Made by a program: the position numbers and the translations under genes. From contig NZ_AUAR01000010.1 of the NCBI RefSeq assembly GCF_000428825.1, positions 1-64,000 of the forward strand: DNA of 64,000 bases, written 5' to 3'. The notes beneath the pieces are model-generated. The model was given only the letters and a program-made list of their open reading frames with translations, was not told the origin of the DNA and ran no database searches. Below are positions 32,252 to 41,518 of the stretch, piece by piece; the first letter of the stretch is position 1; every line of letters starts with the position of its first letter. This DNA comes from Desulfomicrobium escambiense DSM 10707 (GTDB taxonomy: Bacteria > Desulfobacterota > Desulfovibrionia > Desulfovibrionales > Desulfomicrobiaceae).

Positions 32252-32875
32252 ATGGAAAGCGTCTTTATCCGTTCATCCGATCTTTCCGCGGTCACAGGGC
32301 TGGAGCACGACAAGGTCGTACTCGTTCTTCCTTACATTGATCGAGAACTGACCAGTAAAGCGGAACTGGTCCTCAAGCGGAGGGCCATGAGTGACGGCCT
32401 TCTCGTACTTGTTGAGGACGATGTGCGGCTTGGTTTCATCCGGGTTGCAAACATGGTTTTCGCAAGAAGTGCCTCGCAGTATTTCGGCTACCTAGCACAG
32501 GACGTCTTTCCCGGCGAAGGATGGCTCCGCTGCGCACTTGATGTCTTGGACAAGTCCGGAGGCAATCTCATCGCTTTGAACGACGGTCGATTTTTCGGCA
32601 ATATCGCCGTGTTCGGAATTGCGCGTCGCGTCTGGGTTCGCGGGCTATACCACAATTGCCTGTTTTACCCTGGGTATAAAAGTCATTTCGGCGATACGGA
32701 ACTGTCCGTTTTGGCCCTGAACGCCGGCAAGCTTGTCTTCAGCCCGAATTGCCTGATGATGGAGGCTGATTACGAAAAGCACCTCAAGGGAAACAACCGG
32801 GATGATGACTCGTTGTACCGGGAGAGAGCCAGATCGGGCTTCAACGGGATGACGGCGCCTTTTGAGCCCGCTTGA
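32252..32875 (+). CDS. Putative glycosyltransferase-like protein, low GC
   Basis: A 207-residue protein that resembles GT-A fold sugar transferases: VVLVLPYIDRELTSKAELVLKR at the N-terminus, LLVLVEDDVRLGFIRVANMVF (a DxD-like EDD), QDVFPGEGWLRCALDVL and YKSHFGDTELSVLAL. The GDTELS stretch is common in family 2-like proteins that check sugar-acceptor geometry. Codon use and GC content are clearly lower than in its neighbours, which suggests acquisition. It stands alone between xer and a minus-strand block. The match is by motif only. Confidence 0.6.
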   Translation: MESVFIRSSDLSAVTGLEHDKVVLVLPYIDRELTSKAELVLKRRAMSDGLLVLVEDDVRLGFIRVANMVFARSASQYFGYLAQDVFPGEGWLRCALDVLDKSGGNLIALNDGRFFGNIAVFGIARRVWVRGLYHNCLFYPGYKSHFGDTELSVLALNAGKLVFSPNCLMMEADYEKHLKGNNRDDDSLYRERARSGFNGMTAPFEPA

Positions 32876-32880
32876 CACGC

Positions 32881-33168
32881 CTACTGCATCTGGTCGGCCC
32901 CGGCCAGTGGCACGTCCAGGTCATTGGACAGGACCCACAGGGCCAGCAGGTGGCGCAGGGTCAGGTCGGCCTGGGCCATGGAGTCGCGGCCCGCGTCCTG
33001 GCTCGCCATCTCCTGGATGGCCATCATGTATTCCCGGGCCAGGGTGAACTCGGCGCAGATTTCGCGCACGAAGTCCTCGTAGGTGTCCGGGTCCTGCTGG
33101 TAGAGCTGGTCCAGGACGCTCATGGTCCTGGTCAGGTTGAAGAGGGTGATGTCGCTCATCTGGGGCAT
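32881..33168 (-). CDS. Small helical protein next to cheZ
   Basis: A 95-residue, all-helical, acidic protein with no recognised family (DITLFNLTRTMSVLDQLYQQ, then AEFTLAREYMMAIQEMASQD). The start at 33168 has CGGAGAAG upstream. It is separated from cheZ by a strong terminator. By location it may belong with motility or cell-envelope genes; nothing more can be said. Confidence 0.65.
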   Translation of the reverse strand: MPQMSDITLFNLTRTMSVLDQLYQQDPDTYEDFVREICAEFTLAREYMMAIQEMASQDAGRDSMAQADLTLRHLLALWVLSNDLDVPLAGADQMQ

Positions 33169-33186
33169 GGTGCTTCTCCGTGAAAA

Positions 33187-33219
33187 GAGCCGGCCGCGGG
33201 GCATGTCCGCGGCCGGCTC
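33187..33219 (-). terminator. Strong terminator after cheZ
   Basis: Perfect 13-base stem GAGCCGGCCGCGG / CCGCGGCCGGCTC with a seven-base loop, followed on the minus strand by TTTT. It separates cheZ from the small downstream gene. Confidence 0.85.
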
Positions 33220-33241
33220 GCTGGTGTTTCAAATGTGGCGG

Positions 33242-33970
33242 CTACAGGCCGAGCTGGCTCAGGAGGTCGTCCACGTCGGTCTGGGACGCCCCGGTCTGGG
33301 GGCCTTTGAGGCCCGTGGCCCGAGCCTTGGATGTCTGGCGGATTTCCTCGACGCTGCGCTCCGGGTTCTCCTCCATGGCCTTCATGGACAGGCCCGTGGC
33401 CATGTAGAGCTCGAAGACCACCTTCTCGATCTGCTGCAGGGCGGCGACGATGCGCTTGATGCGCTGGCCCGTCAGGTCCTGGAAGCTCAGGGTGGTCATG
33501 ATCTCCATCAGGTCCTCGCCCAGGGCCTGTTGGCCTGCGCGCAGTTCAGCGATCTCGGGCGAGGCGTCCCGGGCCGCCAGGGAATCCAGAAGCGTCGTGG
33601 ACCTTTCGGTTTGGTCCAGGTGCTTCTCGACCAGGGTCATGATGCTCTCGGTAGCCTTTTCCGTGGTCTGCAGGATGGCGCCGAGCTGGGTCGAGGCTTC
33701 GGAAAACATCTCGTCGGCCACAGGCGCCGGCGTCTCCACGGGCAGCGCCGTTCCGTTTATCGCGGCGGCGTTGATTTCCTTGTAGATGGACTTCAGGCCG
33801 TCCTGCAGGTCCTTGCTGATGGCGCGGTAGAATTCGCCCTCGGTCAGAGCCATGGTCAGGGCGCGGTTGATCTCTTCGGAAAGCGCCGCGGAGATGACGT
33901 CGCGGATGGTGCTTTCGGCCCGGGCCGTGATCCTGTTCAGCAGTTCCTGGCTCAGCTGTTCCTTGTGCAT
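33242..33970 (-). CDS. cheZ: CheZ-like CheY-P phosphatase
   Basis: A 242-residue helical protein. The CheZ catalytic stretch is LSFQDLTGQRIKRIVAALQQIE (with the Asp and Gln of FQDLTGQ), and the C-terminus DVDDLLSQLGL is the CheY-binding tail. The middle forms long helices (SEASTQLGAILQTTEKATESI). CheZ speeds removal of phosphate from CheY and sets the motor response. No other che genes are in the window. It lies after the PilZ gene in the same direction. Confidence 0.9.
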   Translation of the reverse strand: MHKEQLSQELLNRITARAESTIRDVISAALSEEINRALTMALTEGEFYRAISKDLQDGLKSIYKEINAAAINGTALPVETPAPVADEMFSEASTQLGAILQTTEKATESIMTLVEKHLDQTERSTTLLDSLAARDASPEIAELRAGQQALGEDLMEIMTTLSFQDLTGQRIKRIVAALQQIEKVVFELYMATGLSMKAMEENPERSVEEIRQTSKARATGLKGPQTGASQTDVDDLLSQLGL

Positions 33971-33981
33971 CGAGCCTCCGG

Positions 33982-34515
33982 TCAGGATGAGGGGGAGAGG
34001 TGCCTCTCCCGCAGTTGTTCGCGCTGCCGGTCGACCACGAACTGCACGATCTTCTCGCGCTCGGCTTCGCGCATCTCCCTGAACTCCAGGGCCCAGACCT
34101 TGTGCCCCCGGTGTTCTTCCTCGCGGATGAGCACCCCGGTGGTGCCTGCCAGAGTCTGTGGCTGGCTGCCCAGGGCGACGACTACCTCCACGGTCTGGCC
34201 CAGCCGGAAGTCGCGGTCCGCGCTGAAGCGCAGTCCGGCGCCGCTGATGTCGTGGATGAGGATGGTTGCGGGGAAATCCTCCTGCAGGGACTGCTGGGTC
34301 AGGAGCGCGAGGATGGCGCTCAGCTTCTCGTTCATGCTCCGCAGGTACTGGACGAGCCCGTCGGGCAGGGCGTCCTGGGCGGCCTCAGAAAGCTGAGGCC
34401 CGGATGCGGCCGGCGAAACGTTGAAGAGGGGCTTGAGGCTGCCCTCGGGCAGGACCCGCAGATACCCTTTCAGGGCCGTGTCGATGCGTGCAAAGGTGCG
34501 CTCCGCGACGCTCAT
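33982..34515 (-). CDS. PilZ-domain protein
   Basis: A 177-residue protein with an N-terminal helical part (SVAERTFARIDTALKGYLRVL) and a C-terminal PilZ-like beta barrel: FPATILIHDISGAGLRFSADRDF, LGQTVEVVVAL, GVLIREEEHRGHKVWALEF. The D-[SA]-S-x-x-G type loop reads DISGAGLRF. The upstream RxxxR is not clear, so c-di-GMP binding is uncertain. It sits between NIL-ferredoxin and cheZ in a minus-strand run and may link c-di-GMP to motility. Confidence 0.82.
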   Translation of the reverse strand: MSVAERTFARIDTALKGYLRVLPEGSLKPLFNVSPAASGPQLSEAAQDALPDGLVQYLRSMNEKLSAILALLTQQSLQEDFPATILIHDISGAGLRFSADRDFRLGQTVEVVVALGSQPQTLAGTTGVLIREEEHRGHKVWALEFREMREAEREKIVQFVVDRQREQLRERHLSPSS

Positions 34516-34525
34516 GTTCCCTCCG

Positions 34526-34960
34526 TCACCAGACGTTGGTGTCGACTTCCATGACCATGGCGTGCACGGGGCAGACGGTGACGCACATGTTGCAGGCCGT
34601 GCACTTCTCCTGGTCGAAATCGACCTTCCTGGTTTCGAGATTGAGGTGCAGCGCCTTGGACGGGCACAGCGCCGTGCACAGGCCGCAGTGCATGCACAAT
34701 TCCTCGCTGCGCGAGATCTCGTGGGCCACGGGGGTGACCTTGATGCCCTGCTCCTGCAGGTAAGTCACGCCCTGACGGTAGTGCTCCGTGGTGCCCGAGA
34801 GCTCCAGGATCATGTGTCCCTCGCGGCGAGGGTTGATATTGGCCTGCAGGATGTTGAAGGTCAGGTCAAAGAGCTTGGCCAGGTTGTACATCATGGGCTG
34901 GCCCGACGATTCCGGGGGGAAGCGCAGGCTGACGATGCGGCTGTATTCGTGGGTGGTCAT
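34526..34960 (-). CDS. NIL-domain ferredoxin, 2[4Fe-4S]
   Basis: A 144-residue protein. Residues 1-75 form a NIL domain (RIVSLRFPPESSGQPMMYNLAK, ANINPRREGHMILELSG), found as a small-molecule sensor, often for methionine, in ABC transporters. Residues 80-144 hold two ferredoxin motifs (CMHCGLCTALCP and CTACNMCVTVCP). This NIL-ferredoxin is widespread in anaerobes, and its partner enzyme is often in sulfur or methionine metabolism; its role here is not proved. It precedes the PilZ gene. Confidence 0.93.
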   Translation of the reverse strand: MTTHEYSRIVSLRFPPESSGQPMMYNLAKLFDLTFNILQANINPRREGHMILELSGTTEHYRQGVTYLQEQGIKVTPVAHEISRSEELCMHCGLCTALCPSKALHLNLETRKVDFDQEKCTACNMCVTVCPVHAMVMEVDTNVW

Positions 34961-34981
34961 GTGCTGTCCTGCCGTTGGCGG

Positions 34982-35923
34982 CTACTTGCCTTCCTTCAGG
35001 TACGCCTGGGCCCGTTTGGCCTCGGCGGAATCGGGGTATTTCTTGATCAGGTCCTCGAGGACCAGCTTGCCGGCCTGGTCCTTCTTCAGCTTGTAGAAGG
35101 AGATGCCCTGCTTGAGCAGCGCCGGCCGGTACTTGTTGGATTTGCTGTGTTCCTCGATGACCTTTTGGTAGGTCAGGACGGCGTTGGCGTAGTCCTGCAG
35201 CTGGAAGAAGCATTCGCCCTGCCAGAAGATGGCGTTGGGCACGAGGGGGTCCTTGGGGAAGCCCTTGACGAACTCGGCCCAGGTCGTCTGGGCCTGCTTG
35301 TACTTCATGGCGTAGAATGCTTCCAGGGCCTTCTGGTACAGCTCCTGTCCAGGCACGTCGGAGGGAGTCTCAGCTCCCGCCGCCTGGGCCGGCTGAGGCG
35401 CCTGGGGCTGGACGACGGCCGGCTTGCCGGGAGCCATCGGGGCGACGGGGGGCTGGGCCGCGGGAGCCTGACCGGCAGGCATCTGCGGCGCTATGCCCGG
35501 TGCGGCGGGGGCGGCTTCGGTCCTGGGCATCTCGTCGAAGACGACGCCGAGCTGCGAGGCCATGAACATGTTCCGGCGCTCCAGCTCCTGGACCTTGGCG
35601 TTCAGGGAGTCGATGGTCAGGCCACCCTGCATTTCCTGGGTGCGGCGGTAGTCCTCCATCTGGCCGCTCAGAGCCGCCAGCTGGCTGCGCATGGAGTTCA
35701 GCTCGGCCCAGCTGTTGGCCTGGACCGGCTGGGAGCGGGCCAGGTCGGACTCGATCTTGGTGATGCGTTCCTGCAGCTTGGCCTGCTCCTGTTGCTGGTA
35801 ATAGACTTGGCTGCTCAGGCGGTCGAAGTCCTTCTTGGACGTGACGCAGGCCGGAAGGGTGCCGAGCATGACGGCCAGGGCTCCGGCCACGAGGATTTTG
35901 CTGGATGCGCGGAAAGAAGTCAT
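34982..35923 (-). CDS. Tol-Pal associated lipoprotein, YbgF/CpoB-like
   Basis: A 313-residue lipoprotein with signal ending TLPAC (start at 35923 with GAGAGG upstream). Residues 35-130 are a coiled coil (QVYYQQQEQAKLQERITKIES), followed by a Pro/Ala-rich linker and three TPR repeats (ELYQKALEAFYAMKYKQAQTTW, AIFWQGECFFQLQDYANAVL, RPALLKQGISFYKLKKDQAGK). CpoB links peptidoglycan synthesis with outer-membrane constriction. It is the second such protein in the window, but the first with a lipid anchor. Confidence 0.9.
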   Translation of the reverse strand: MTSFRASSKILVAGALAVMLGTLPACVTSKKDFDRLSSQVYYQQQEQAKLQERITKIESDLARSQPVQANSWAELNSMRSQLAALSGQMEDYRRTQEMQGGLTIDSLNAKVQELERRNMFMASQLGVVFDEMPRTEAAPAAPGIAPQMPAGQAPAAQPPVAPMAPGKPAVVQPQAPQPAQAAGAETPSDVPGQELYQKALEAFYAMKYKQAQTTWAEFVKGFPKDPLVPNAIFWQGECFFQLQDYANAVLTYQKVIEEHSKSNKYRPALLKQGISFYKLKKDQAGKLVLEDLIKKYPDSAEAKRAQAYLKEGK

Positions 35924-35985
35924 GGAAACCTCTCTGAAGTGCTGTTTTGCTCTTCCCTGACCTCCCGTGTCCCGGGAGCAGGGGG

Positions 35986-36189
35986 TTATTTTTTCAGGGC
36001 GCGTTTTCTGCCGAAAAGGATATAGCCCACACCGCCCAGGACCGGCAAGATGACTTGGGCCACAATCCAGGCGGCTCGTTCCTGCTGCGTCGGGAATTCG
36101 TTTTTGTACAGGTGCATGATGGACCACAGGTTGGGGATGATGGGCACCAGCAGCACCGGCAGGGCCCAGACGGGTATGTCAGCGAACAT
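35986..36189 (-). CDS. Small PLDc_N-domain membrane protein
   Basis: A 67-residue protein with two membrane helices: DIPVWALPVLLVPIIPNLWSIMH and AAWIVAQVILPVLGGVGYILFG, ending RKRALKK. This is the PLDc_N pattern (the membrane part of cardiolipin synthases) occurring alone. Function unknown. It overlaps the start of the upstream lgt by 11 bases, so it is coupled to it. Confidence 0.83.
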   Translation of the reverse strand: MFADIPVWALPVLLVPIIPNLWSIMHLYKNEFPTQQERAAWIVAQVILPVLGGVGYILFGRKRALKK

Positions 36190-36964
36190 GGCGATTCCTT
36201 ATGAAAATGAGGTAGATGCCGAGGAGAACGGCGCACAGCGCGATGAACTGGGTCACGCTGATGGGGCCGAAATCGCCGCGGTAGTCGGAGCGGAAGAGTT
36301 CGATCACGTAGCGGAAGGCCCCGAACAGGACCAGGAAGAGGCCCATGAGCTGTCCCGGCGCCTTGACGAAGGGCTTGGCTGCCAGGATTGCGGCGAAGCA
36401 GACCAGCCCGGCCAGGCTGTGGTAGAGCTGCGTGGGGTGCAGGGGCACGTTCAGGGGCGCCAGCGAATCGGGGTGATGGAAGGTGATGGCCCAGGGCAGG
36501 TCGCAGGACGCGCCGTAGCAGCAGCCCGCAGCCAAGCAGCCGATGCGCCCGATGGCCTCGCCCAGTCCGATGCCCGGGGCCAGGAGGTCCATCCAGACCC
36601 AGGGGTCCTGCTTTCTGATCCTGAGGAAAGCCAGGGCCAGAATGGCGGCCATGATGGCCCCGCCGGAAAAGACCAGGCCGCCTTTCCAGAACATGAGGAT
36701 TTCCTGGGGGTTGTGCCAGAAATACGTCGGGTTGATGAGGACGTACAGCAGGCGCGCGCCCAGAATGGCGCCCAGGATGATGTAGAAACCCAGGTCCGAG
36801 ACCGTCTCGGGGTTCAGGCCGCGCTGTCTGGCTTCGCGCATGGACCAGCCGATGCCCAGCAGAAACCCGGCGGCCACGAACAGGCCGTAGGTGTGCAGGG
36901 CGAAGGGGCCGAACTGGATGCCGAACAGCACGAAGGGCGGGAACTCAAGGATTGTCGGAAACAC
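36179..36964 (-). CDS. lgt: Prolipoprotein diacylglyceryl transferase Lgt
   Basis: A 261-residue membrane enzyme with seven helices. Marks are LHTYGLFVAAGFLLG, ARLLYVLINP, VFSGGAIMAAIL, the GEAIGRIGCLAAGCCYG signature and HPTQLYHSLAGL. It moves a diacylglyceryl group from phosphatidylglycerol to the lipobox cysteine of prolipoproteins, the first step before LspA. It overlaps lspA by 20 bases. Its products include the ybgF-like lipoprotein in the same block. Confidence 0.94.
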   Translation of the reverse strand: MFPTILEFPPFVLFGIQFGPFALHTYGLFVAAGFLLGIGWSMREARQRGLNPETVSDLGFYIILGAILGARLLYVLINPTYFWHNPQEILMFWKGGLVFSGGAIMAAILALAFLRIRKQDPWVWMDLLAPGIGLGEAIGRIGCLAAGCCYGASCDLPWAITFHHPDSLAPLNVPLHPTQLYHSLAGLVCFAAILAAKPFVKAPGQLMGLFLVLFGAFRYVIELFRSDYRGDFGPISVTQFIALCAVLLGIYLIFIRNRHVR

Positions 36965-37484
36965 AGCGTCGCCTCTGCTGGTAGAAGGACACGAGAAGGG
37001 CGCCGGCGCCGATGCAGATGCCCATGTCGGCTACATTGAAGGCCGGCCAGTGCCACTGGCCCACGTAGAAGTCCAGGAAGTCGATGACCACCCCGAGCCG
37101 TACGCGGTCCACGAGGTTGCCCAGGGCCCCTCCGAGGATCAGGCCGAGACCGTACACGTAGAACGGGCCGTCGTCGTCCTTGCTCCTGGCCAGCACCGCG
37201 ATGAGACCCACCGCCAGGATGGAGACGACGACGAAGAACGGGCGCTGCCAGTCGATGTCATGCCGGTTCAGAAAGCCGAAGGCCGCGCCCCGGTTCAGGA
37301 CGTGCACGATATCGAAGAACCCCGGAATGACCGTGAAGCCCTTCTCCCAGACCGGGATGGCCTGCTGGATCCAGAGCTTGGTCAGCTGGTCCAGGGCGAT
37401 GACGATGCCGGCCAGCGCCGCGATGAGGCGGTAGCGTCGCCTCATGTCCGGCGGCGGGCAGGGGACGTGCTTGGGCTTAGGCAT
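36945..37484 (-). CDS. lspA: Lipoprotein signal peptidase LspA
   Basis: A 179-residue aspartyl protease with four helices. The catalytic aspartates lie in [18 protein letters not shown] and FNVADMGIC, and [12 protein letters not shown] is the conserved substrate loop. It cleaves signal peptides after Lgt modification. It overlaps ileS by 8 bases and lgt by 20, an arrangement of ileS-lspA-lgt shared by many proteobacteria (ileS-lspA) and here extended by lgt. Confidence 0.96.
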   Translation of the reverse strand: MPKPKHVPCPPPDMRRRYRLIAALAGIVIALDQLTKLWIQQAIPVWEKGFTVIPGFFDIVHVLNRGAAFGFLNRHDIDWQRPFFVVVSILAVGLIAVLARSKDDDGPFYVYGLGLILGGALGNLVDRVRLGVVIDFLDFYVGQWHWPAFNVADMGICIGAGALLVSFYQQRRRCVSDNP

Positions 37485-40287
37485 GGTAGTCCTGCAGCAC
37501 CTTGGTGCAGCGCGGGCAGATCTGGGGATGGGCCGGGTCCGTGCCCAGGTTCTCGTCGTGGATCCAGCAGCGTGCGCACTTCTCTCCCTTGGCCCTGTCC
37601 ACGACCACGGATACGCCGGCCACCTCGCCCTGGACAGCGTCGGCCGGGGCCGGGGCGTCGGTGACCGCGGCTTGGCTGACGATGAAGACGTCGCGCAGGT
37701 CCGAGGCCACGGACGTGAGGCTCTCGAAGGCCTCGCCCGTGGCGTGCAGGGTCACACTGGCGTCGAGGGAATGGCCCAGGGCCTTGGACTGGCGCAGGGG
37801 CTCGATGGCCTTGGTCACGTCGCCGCGCACGGCGAAGACGAGGTTCCAGACGGCCTCCTCCTCGTCGCTCAGGAGTTGCCCTTCGATTTCAGGAACGCGC
37901 ATGGCGAAGACCGTGCCGCCCGCCGGGCGCATGGCCTCGGGCAGGTGCTGGAAGATCTCCTCGGCCGTGAAACTGAGGATCGGCGCCATGTCGTTCACGA
38001 TCATGAGCAGGATGTGGTACAGGGCCGTCTGGGCCGAGCGGCGCTCCAGGCTCGTGGCGCCGGTGACGTAGGCGCGGTCCTTGATGATGTCGAGGTAGTA
38101 GGAGCTTAAGTCCGTGGTGCAGAGGTTGTGCAGGTTGTGGTAGACCTTGTGGAACTCGAAGCCCTCGTAGGCGGCCTGCACGGCCTGGTGCCGGGAGCGG
38201 ACCATGTTCAGGGCGTAGCGGTCCAGGGACAGCATGTCGGCCGTGGGCACGGCGTCCGTGGCCGGGTTGAAGTCGCTCAGGTTGCCGATGATGAAGCGGC
38301 AGGTGTTGCGGATCTTGCGGTAGGCATCCACCAGGCGGCCGATGATCTCGTCGGAGATGCGCAGGTCCTCCTGGTAGTTCTCGGAGGCCACCCACAGGCG
38401 CAGCACCTCGGCGCCATGCTTGGCGATGACCTCCTGCGGGGCCACGACGTTGCCGATGGACTTGGACATCTTGCGGCCCTGGCCGTCGAGGACGAAGCCG
38501 TGGGTCAGCACGGCCCGGTAGGGGGGCACGCCGCGGGTGCCCATGGAAGCCAGAAGCGACGAGTGGAACCAGCCGCGGTGCTGGTCCGTGCCCTCCAGGT
38601 ACAGGTCGGCCGGGAAGGAGCATTCCTCGCGGCCCTCGACCACGGCGGCGAAGCTCGTGCCGGAGTCGAACCACACGTCGAGGATGTCGTCCTCTTTCTC
38701 CCAGTGCGTGCCGCCGCACTGGGGGCAGGTCAGGCCCTGGGGCACGACGTCCCCGAGGGGCGCCTCGAACCAGTAATCCGCCCCACGGGGGTGGCTCTCG
38801 AAGCGGTCGACGATGCCGTGGGCCCAGTCGCCGTCGAACCAGGCGTCGCCGCAGTCCTTGCACAGGAGGGCGATGATGGGCACGCCCCACATGCGCTGTC
38901 GCGAGATGCACCAGTCGGGGCGGAACTTGATCATGCTGTGGATGCGCTCCTTGCCCCAGGACGGGACCCAGCGCACGTCGTTGTCGATGGCGTCCAGGGT
39001 CTTGGCGCGCAGGTCGTTGGCCTCCATGGCGATGAACCACTGGGTCGTGGCCCTGAAGATGACGGGCTTCTTGCAGCGCCAGCAGTGCGGGTAGGAGTGC
39101 CGGATCTTCTCGCTGGCCAGCAGATTGCCGACCTCGGTCAGCTTGGCCATGACCAGGGGGTTGGCCTCGAAGACGTTCTTGCCGCCGAAGAACTCCACGG
39201 ACGGCAGGAAGCGCGCCTGGTCGTCCAGGGGCGAGAGGATGTCGAGGCCATAGCGCAGGCCCGTCTCGTAGTCCTCGCGGCCGTGGCCTGGGGCGGTGTG
39301 CACGCAGCCGGTGCCGGCGTCGAGGGTCACGTAGTCGGCCGTGACCACGGGGGACGGGCGGTCGTAAAAAGGATGGCGGGCGACGAGGCCTTCGAGGGCC
39401 GCGCCGGTGACCGTGGCCAGGGATTTCCACTCGGACCAGCCGAATTTCCCGGCGCAGACCTCGGCCAGTTCCCTGGCCAGGACGTAGAAGTTCCCGTCGG
39501 CCTCGATGAGGTCGTACTCGAAATCGGGGTGCACGGCCACGGCCAGGTTGTCCGGGATGGTCCAGGGCGTGGTGGTCCAGATGACGATGTAGCTTTTGCC
39601 CGGGGCGGCCTGGGGGAAGACTTCAGCCAGTTTGCCGGATTCCAGGGGGAAGCGTACGTAGATGGACGGGGAGGTGTGGTCGTCGTACTCGACCTCGGCC
39701 TCGGCCAGGGCCGTCTCGCAGGAGCCGCACCAGTAGATGGGCTTCTTGTTGCGCTGCACCGAGCCCTTTTTGTAGAAATTGGCCAGTTCCCGGGCCGTGG
39801 CGGCCTCGTACTGGGGCGTCATGGTCAGGTAGGGCTTGTCCCAGGTGCCCAGCACCCCGAGGCGCTTGAACTCCTCGCGCTGGATGTCGAGGTACTTGAG
39901 GGCGTATTCGCGGCACTTCTGGCGGATTTCCAGGATCGAGTACTTGTCCTTGCCGCCCAGCTCCTGCTCGACCTTGAGCTCGATGGGCAGGCCGTGGCAG
40001 TCCCAGCCGGGGACGTACTGCGCCTTGCGGCCCGTCATGTTGCGGTGCTTGACGATGACGTCCTTCAGGATCTTGTTCATGGCGTGGCCGATGTGGATGT
40101 GGCCGTTGGCGTAGGGCGGCCCGTCGTGCAGGACGTAGGGCTCCTTGCCGTCGTTGGCGGAAACCATGGCCCCGTAGGCGTCGCTTGCGTACCAGCCTTC
40201 AAGGACCTTGGGCTCGTTCTGGGTCAGGCTGGCCTTCATGGGGAAGGTGGTGGCGGGGAGATTGAGGGTTTTCTTGTAATCGCTCAT
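37477..40287 (-). CDS. ileS: Isoleucyl-tRNA synthetase
   Basis: A 936-residue class I synthetase. [16 protein letters not shown] is the HIGH motif at about 57-70, [10 protein letters not shown] the KMSKS loop at about 605, and the editing CP1 domain lies between ([31 protein letters not shown]). The C-terminal zinc finger is [10 protein letters not shown]...CPRCTKVL. It charges tRNA-Ile and edits valine. It leads the ileS-lspA-lgt operon. Length fits the bacterial-type enzyme. Confidence 0.97.
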   Translation of the reverse strand: MSDYKKTLNLPATTFPMKASLTQNEPKVLEGWYASDAYGAMVSANDGKEPYVLHDGPPYANGHIHIGHAMNKILKDVIVKHRNMTGRKAQYVPGWDCHGLPIELKVEQELGGKDKYSILEIRQKCREYALKYLDIQREEFKRLGVLGTWDKPYLTMTPQYEAATARELANFYKKGSVQRNKKPIYWCGSCETALAEAEVEYDDHTSPSIYVRFPLESGKLAEVFPQAAPGKSYIVIWTTTPWTIPDNLAVAVHPDFEYDLIEADGNFYVLARELAEVCAGKFGWSEWKSLATVTGAALEGLVARHPFYDRPSPVVTADYVTLDAGTGCVHTAPGHGREDYETGLRYGLDILSPLDDQARFLPSVEFFGGKNVFEANPLVMAKLTEVGNLLASEKIRHSYPHCWRCKKPVIFRATTQWFIAMEANDLRAKTLDAIDNDVRWVPSWGKERIHSMIKFRPDWCISRQRMWGVPIIALLCKDCGDAWFDGDWAHGIVDRFESHPRGADYWFEAPLGDVVPQGLTCPQCGGTHWEKEDDILDVWFDSGTSFAAVVEGREECSFPADLYLEGTDQHRGWFHSSLLASMGTRGVPPYRAVLTHGFVLDGQGRKMSKSIGNVVAPQEVIAKHGAEVLRLWVASENYQEDLRISDEIIGRLVDAYRKIRNTCRFIIGNLSDFNPATDAVPTADMLSLDRYALNMVRSRHQAVQAAYEGFEFHKVYHNLHNLCTTDLSSYYLDIIKDRAYVTGATSLERRSAQTALYHILLMIVNDMAPILSFTAEEIFQHLPEAMRPAGGTVFAMRVPEIEGQLLSDEEEAVWNLVFAVRGDVTKAIEPLRQSKALGHSLDASVTLHATGEAFESLTSVASDLRDVFIVSQAAVTDAPAPADAVQGEVAGVSVVVDRAKGEKCARCWIHDENLGTDPAHPQICPRCTKVLQDYHA

Positions 40288-40410
40288 GGGGCGGCGCTCC
40301 TGAAGTTTATGCTCTGTGCCGTCCGGCCACGGGACTTCGGCACGGGTTCGTCAAGTAATGAAGGGGAGAACAGTGGAATATCCCGCACCCGAAGTCAAGT
40401 TTGCAGCGTC

Positions 40411-41388
40411 TTACAGCTTTTTTTCCCAAGCGTAGGCCGAGAGGGCGATGGCGTCGATGTCGTCGTGCCGCGGCACCCAGGCCATGGTAGCCCGGATGCG
40501 CGACGGGTCGGAGATGAGGGCCGGGGGGTCGCCGGCGCGCCGTCCGCTTTCCGCCACGGGGAAGTCGACGCCGCTGACCCGCTTCACGGCGGCCGTTATC
40601 TCGCGCACGGAGTAGCCGTGGCCATAGCCGCAGTTGAAGACGCCAGAGGGGTTGCCCGCCTCCAGGTGCCGCAGGGCCAGGACGTGGGCTGCGGCGAGGT
40701 CGGCCACGTGGATGTAGTCGCGGATGCACGTGCCGTCGGGCGTGTCGTAGTCCGTGCCGAAGATGTGCAGGGCCTCGCGCCGGCCCAGGGCGGCCTGTGA
40801 TGCCACCTTGATCAGGTGCGTGGCGTTGGGCGTGCACTGGCCGATGCGGCCCGCCGGGTCGGCCCCGGCCACGTTGAAGTAGCGCAGGATGACGTAGGTG
40901 AAGCCGGGGTGCGCGGCGGCCGTGTCCTGGATGACCCACTCGCTCATGAGTTTGGTGCGGCCGTAGGGGTTGATGGGCTTCGTCGGGCTGTCCTCGGTCA
41001 CGGCCGGGGTGTCGGGCATGCCGTAGACCGCGGCGGTGGAGGAAAAGACGAAGCGGGGGATGGCGTTCTTGACGGCCAGTCGGATGAGCTCCGTGGTATT
41101 GTTGGTGTTGTTCATGTAGTATTTGAGCGGGTTCTCCACGGACTCGGGCACGACGATGGAGCCCGCGAAGTGCAGGACGGCCGAGAAGCCCTCCTCGGCC
41201 ATGAGGGCGTCCAGGCGGTCCGTGTCGGCCAGGTCGCCGACCACGAGGCGCGCCGGTGGCAGCACGGCCTCGGCCCGGCCCGTAGAGAGGTTGTCGTAGA
41301 CCACGACCTCGCAGCCGGCCTCCAGCAGGGCCAGGGTGGTGTGGGACCCGATGTACCCGGCTCCGCCGGTGACCAGTATCTTCGCCAT
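40411..41388 (-). CDS. galE: UDP-glucose 4-epimerase
   Basis: A 325-residue extended SDR enzyme: GGAGYIGSHTTLALLEAG (NAD binding), FAGSIVVPESVENPLKYY, FSSTAAVYGMPD with Ser, and NPYGRTKLMSEWV with the Tyr-x-x-x-Lys pair. GTCIRDYIHVADLA and the C-terminal YLGS-like region GVDFPVAESGRRAGDPP complete the family. It interconverts UDP-glucose and UDP-galactose for envelope sugars. It precedes ileS on the same strand with a 120-base gap, and diverges from the protease gene. Confidence 0.95.
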   Translation of the reverse strand: MAKILVTGGAGYIGSHTTLALLEAGCEVVVYDNLSTGRAEAVLPPARLVVGDLADTDRLDALMAEEGFSAVLHFAGSIVVPESVENPLKYYMNNTNNTTELIRLAVKNAIPRFVFSSTAAVYGMPDTPAVTEDSPTKPINPYGRTKLMSEWVIQDTAAAHPGFTYVILRYFNVAGADPAGRIGQCTPNATHLIKVASQAALGRREALHIFGTDYDTPDGTCIRDYIHVADLAAAHVLALRHLEAGNPSGVFNCGYGHGYSVREITAAVKRVSGVDFPVAESGRRAGDPPALISDPSRIRATMAWVPRHDDIDAIALSAYAWEKKL

Positions 41389-41518
41389 GGATTTTTCCTC
41401 GCGTTCAGGTTGACTTTGCCGCTTCGCTCTTTACAGAAAGCCTTCGTGTCTGCAAAGCGGTTTGGCCGTGTATGACAGCAACTGCGCACAATAAGCGAAT
41501 CACCATGAAGGAGCACCC

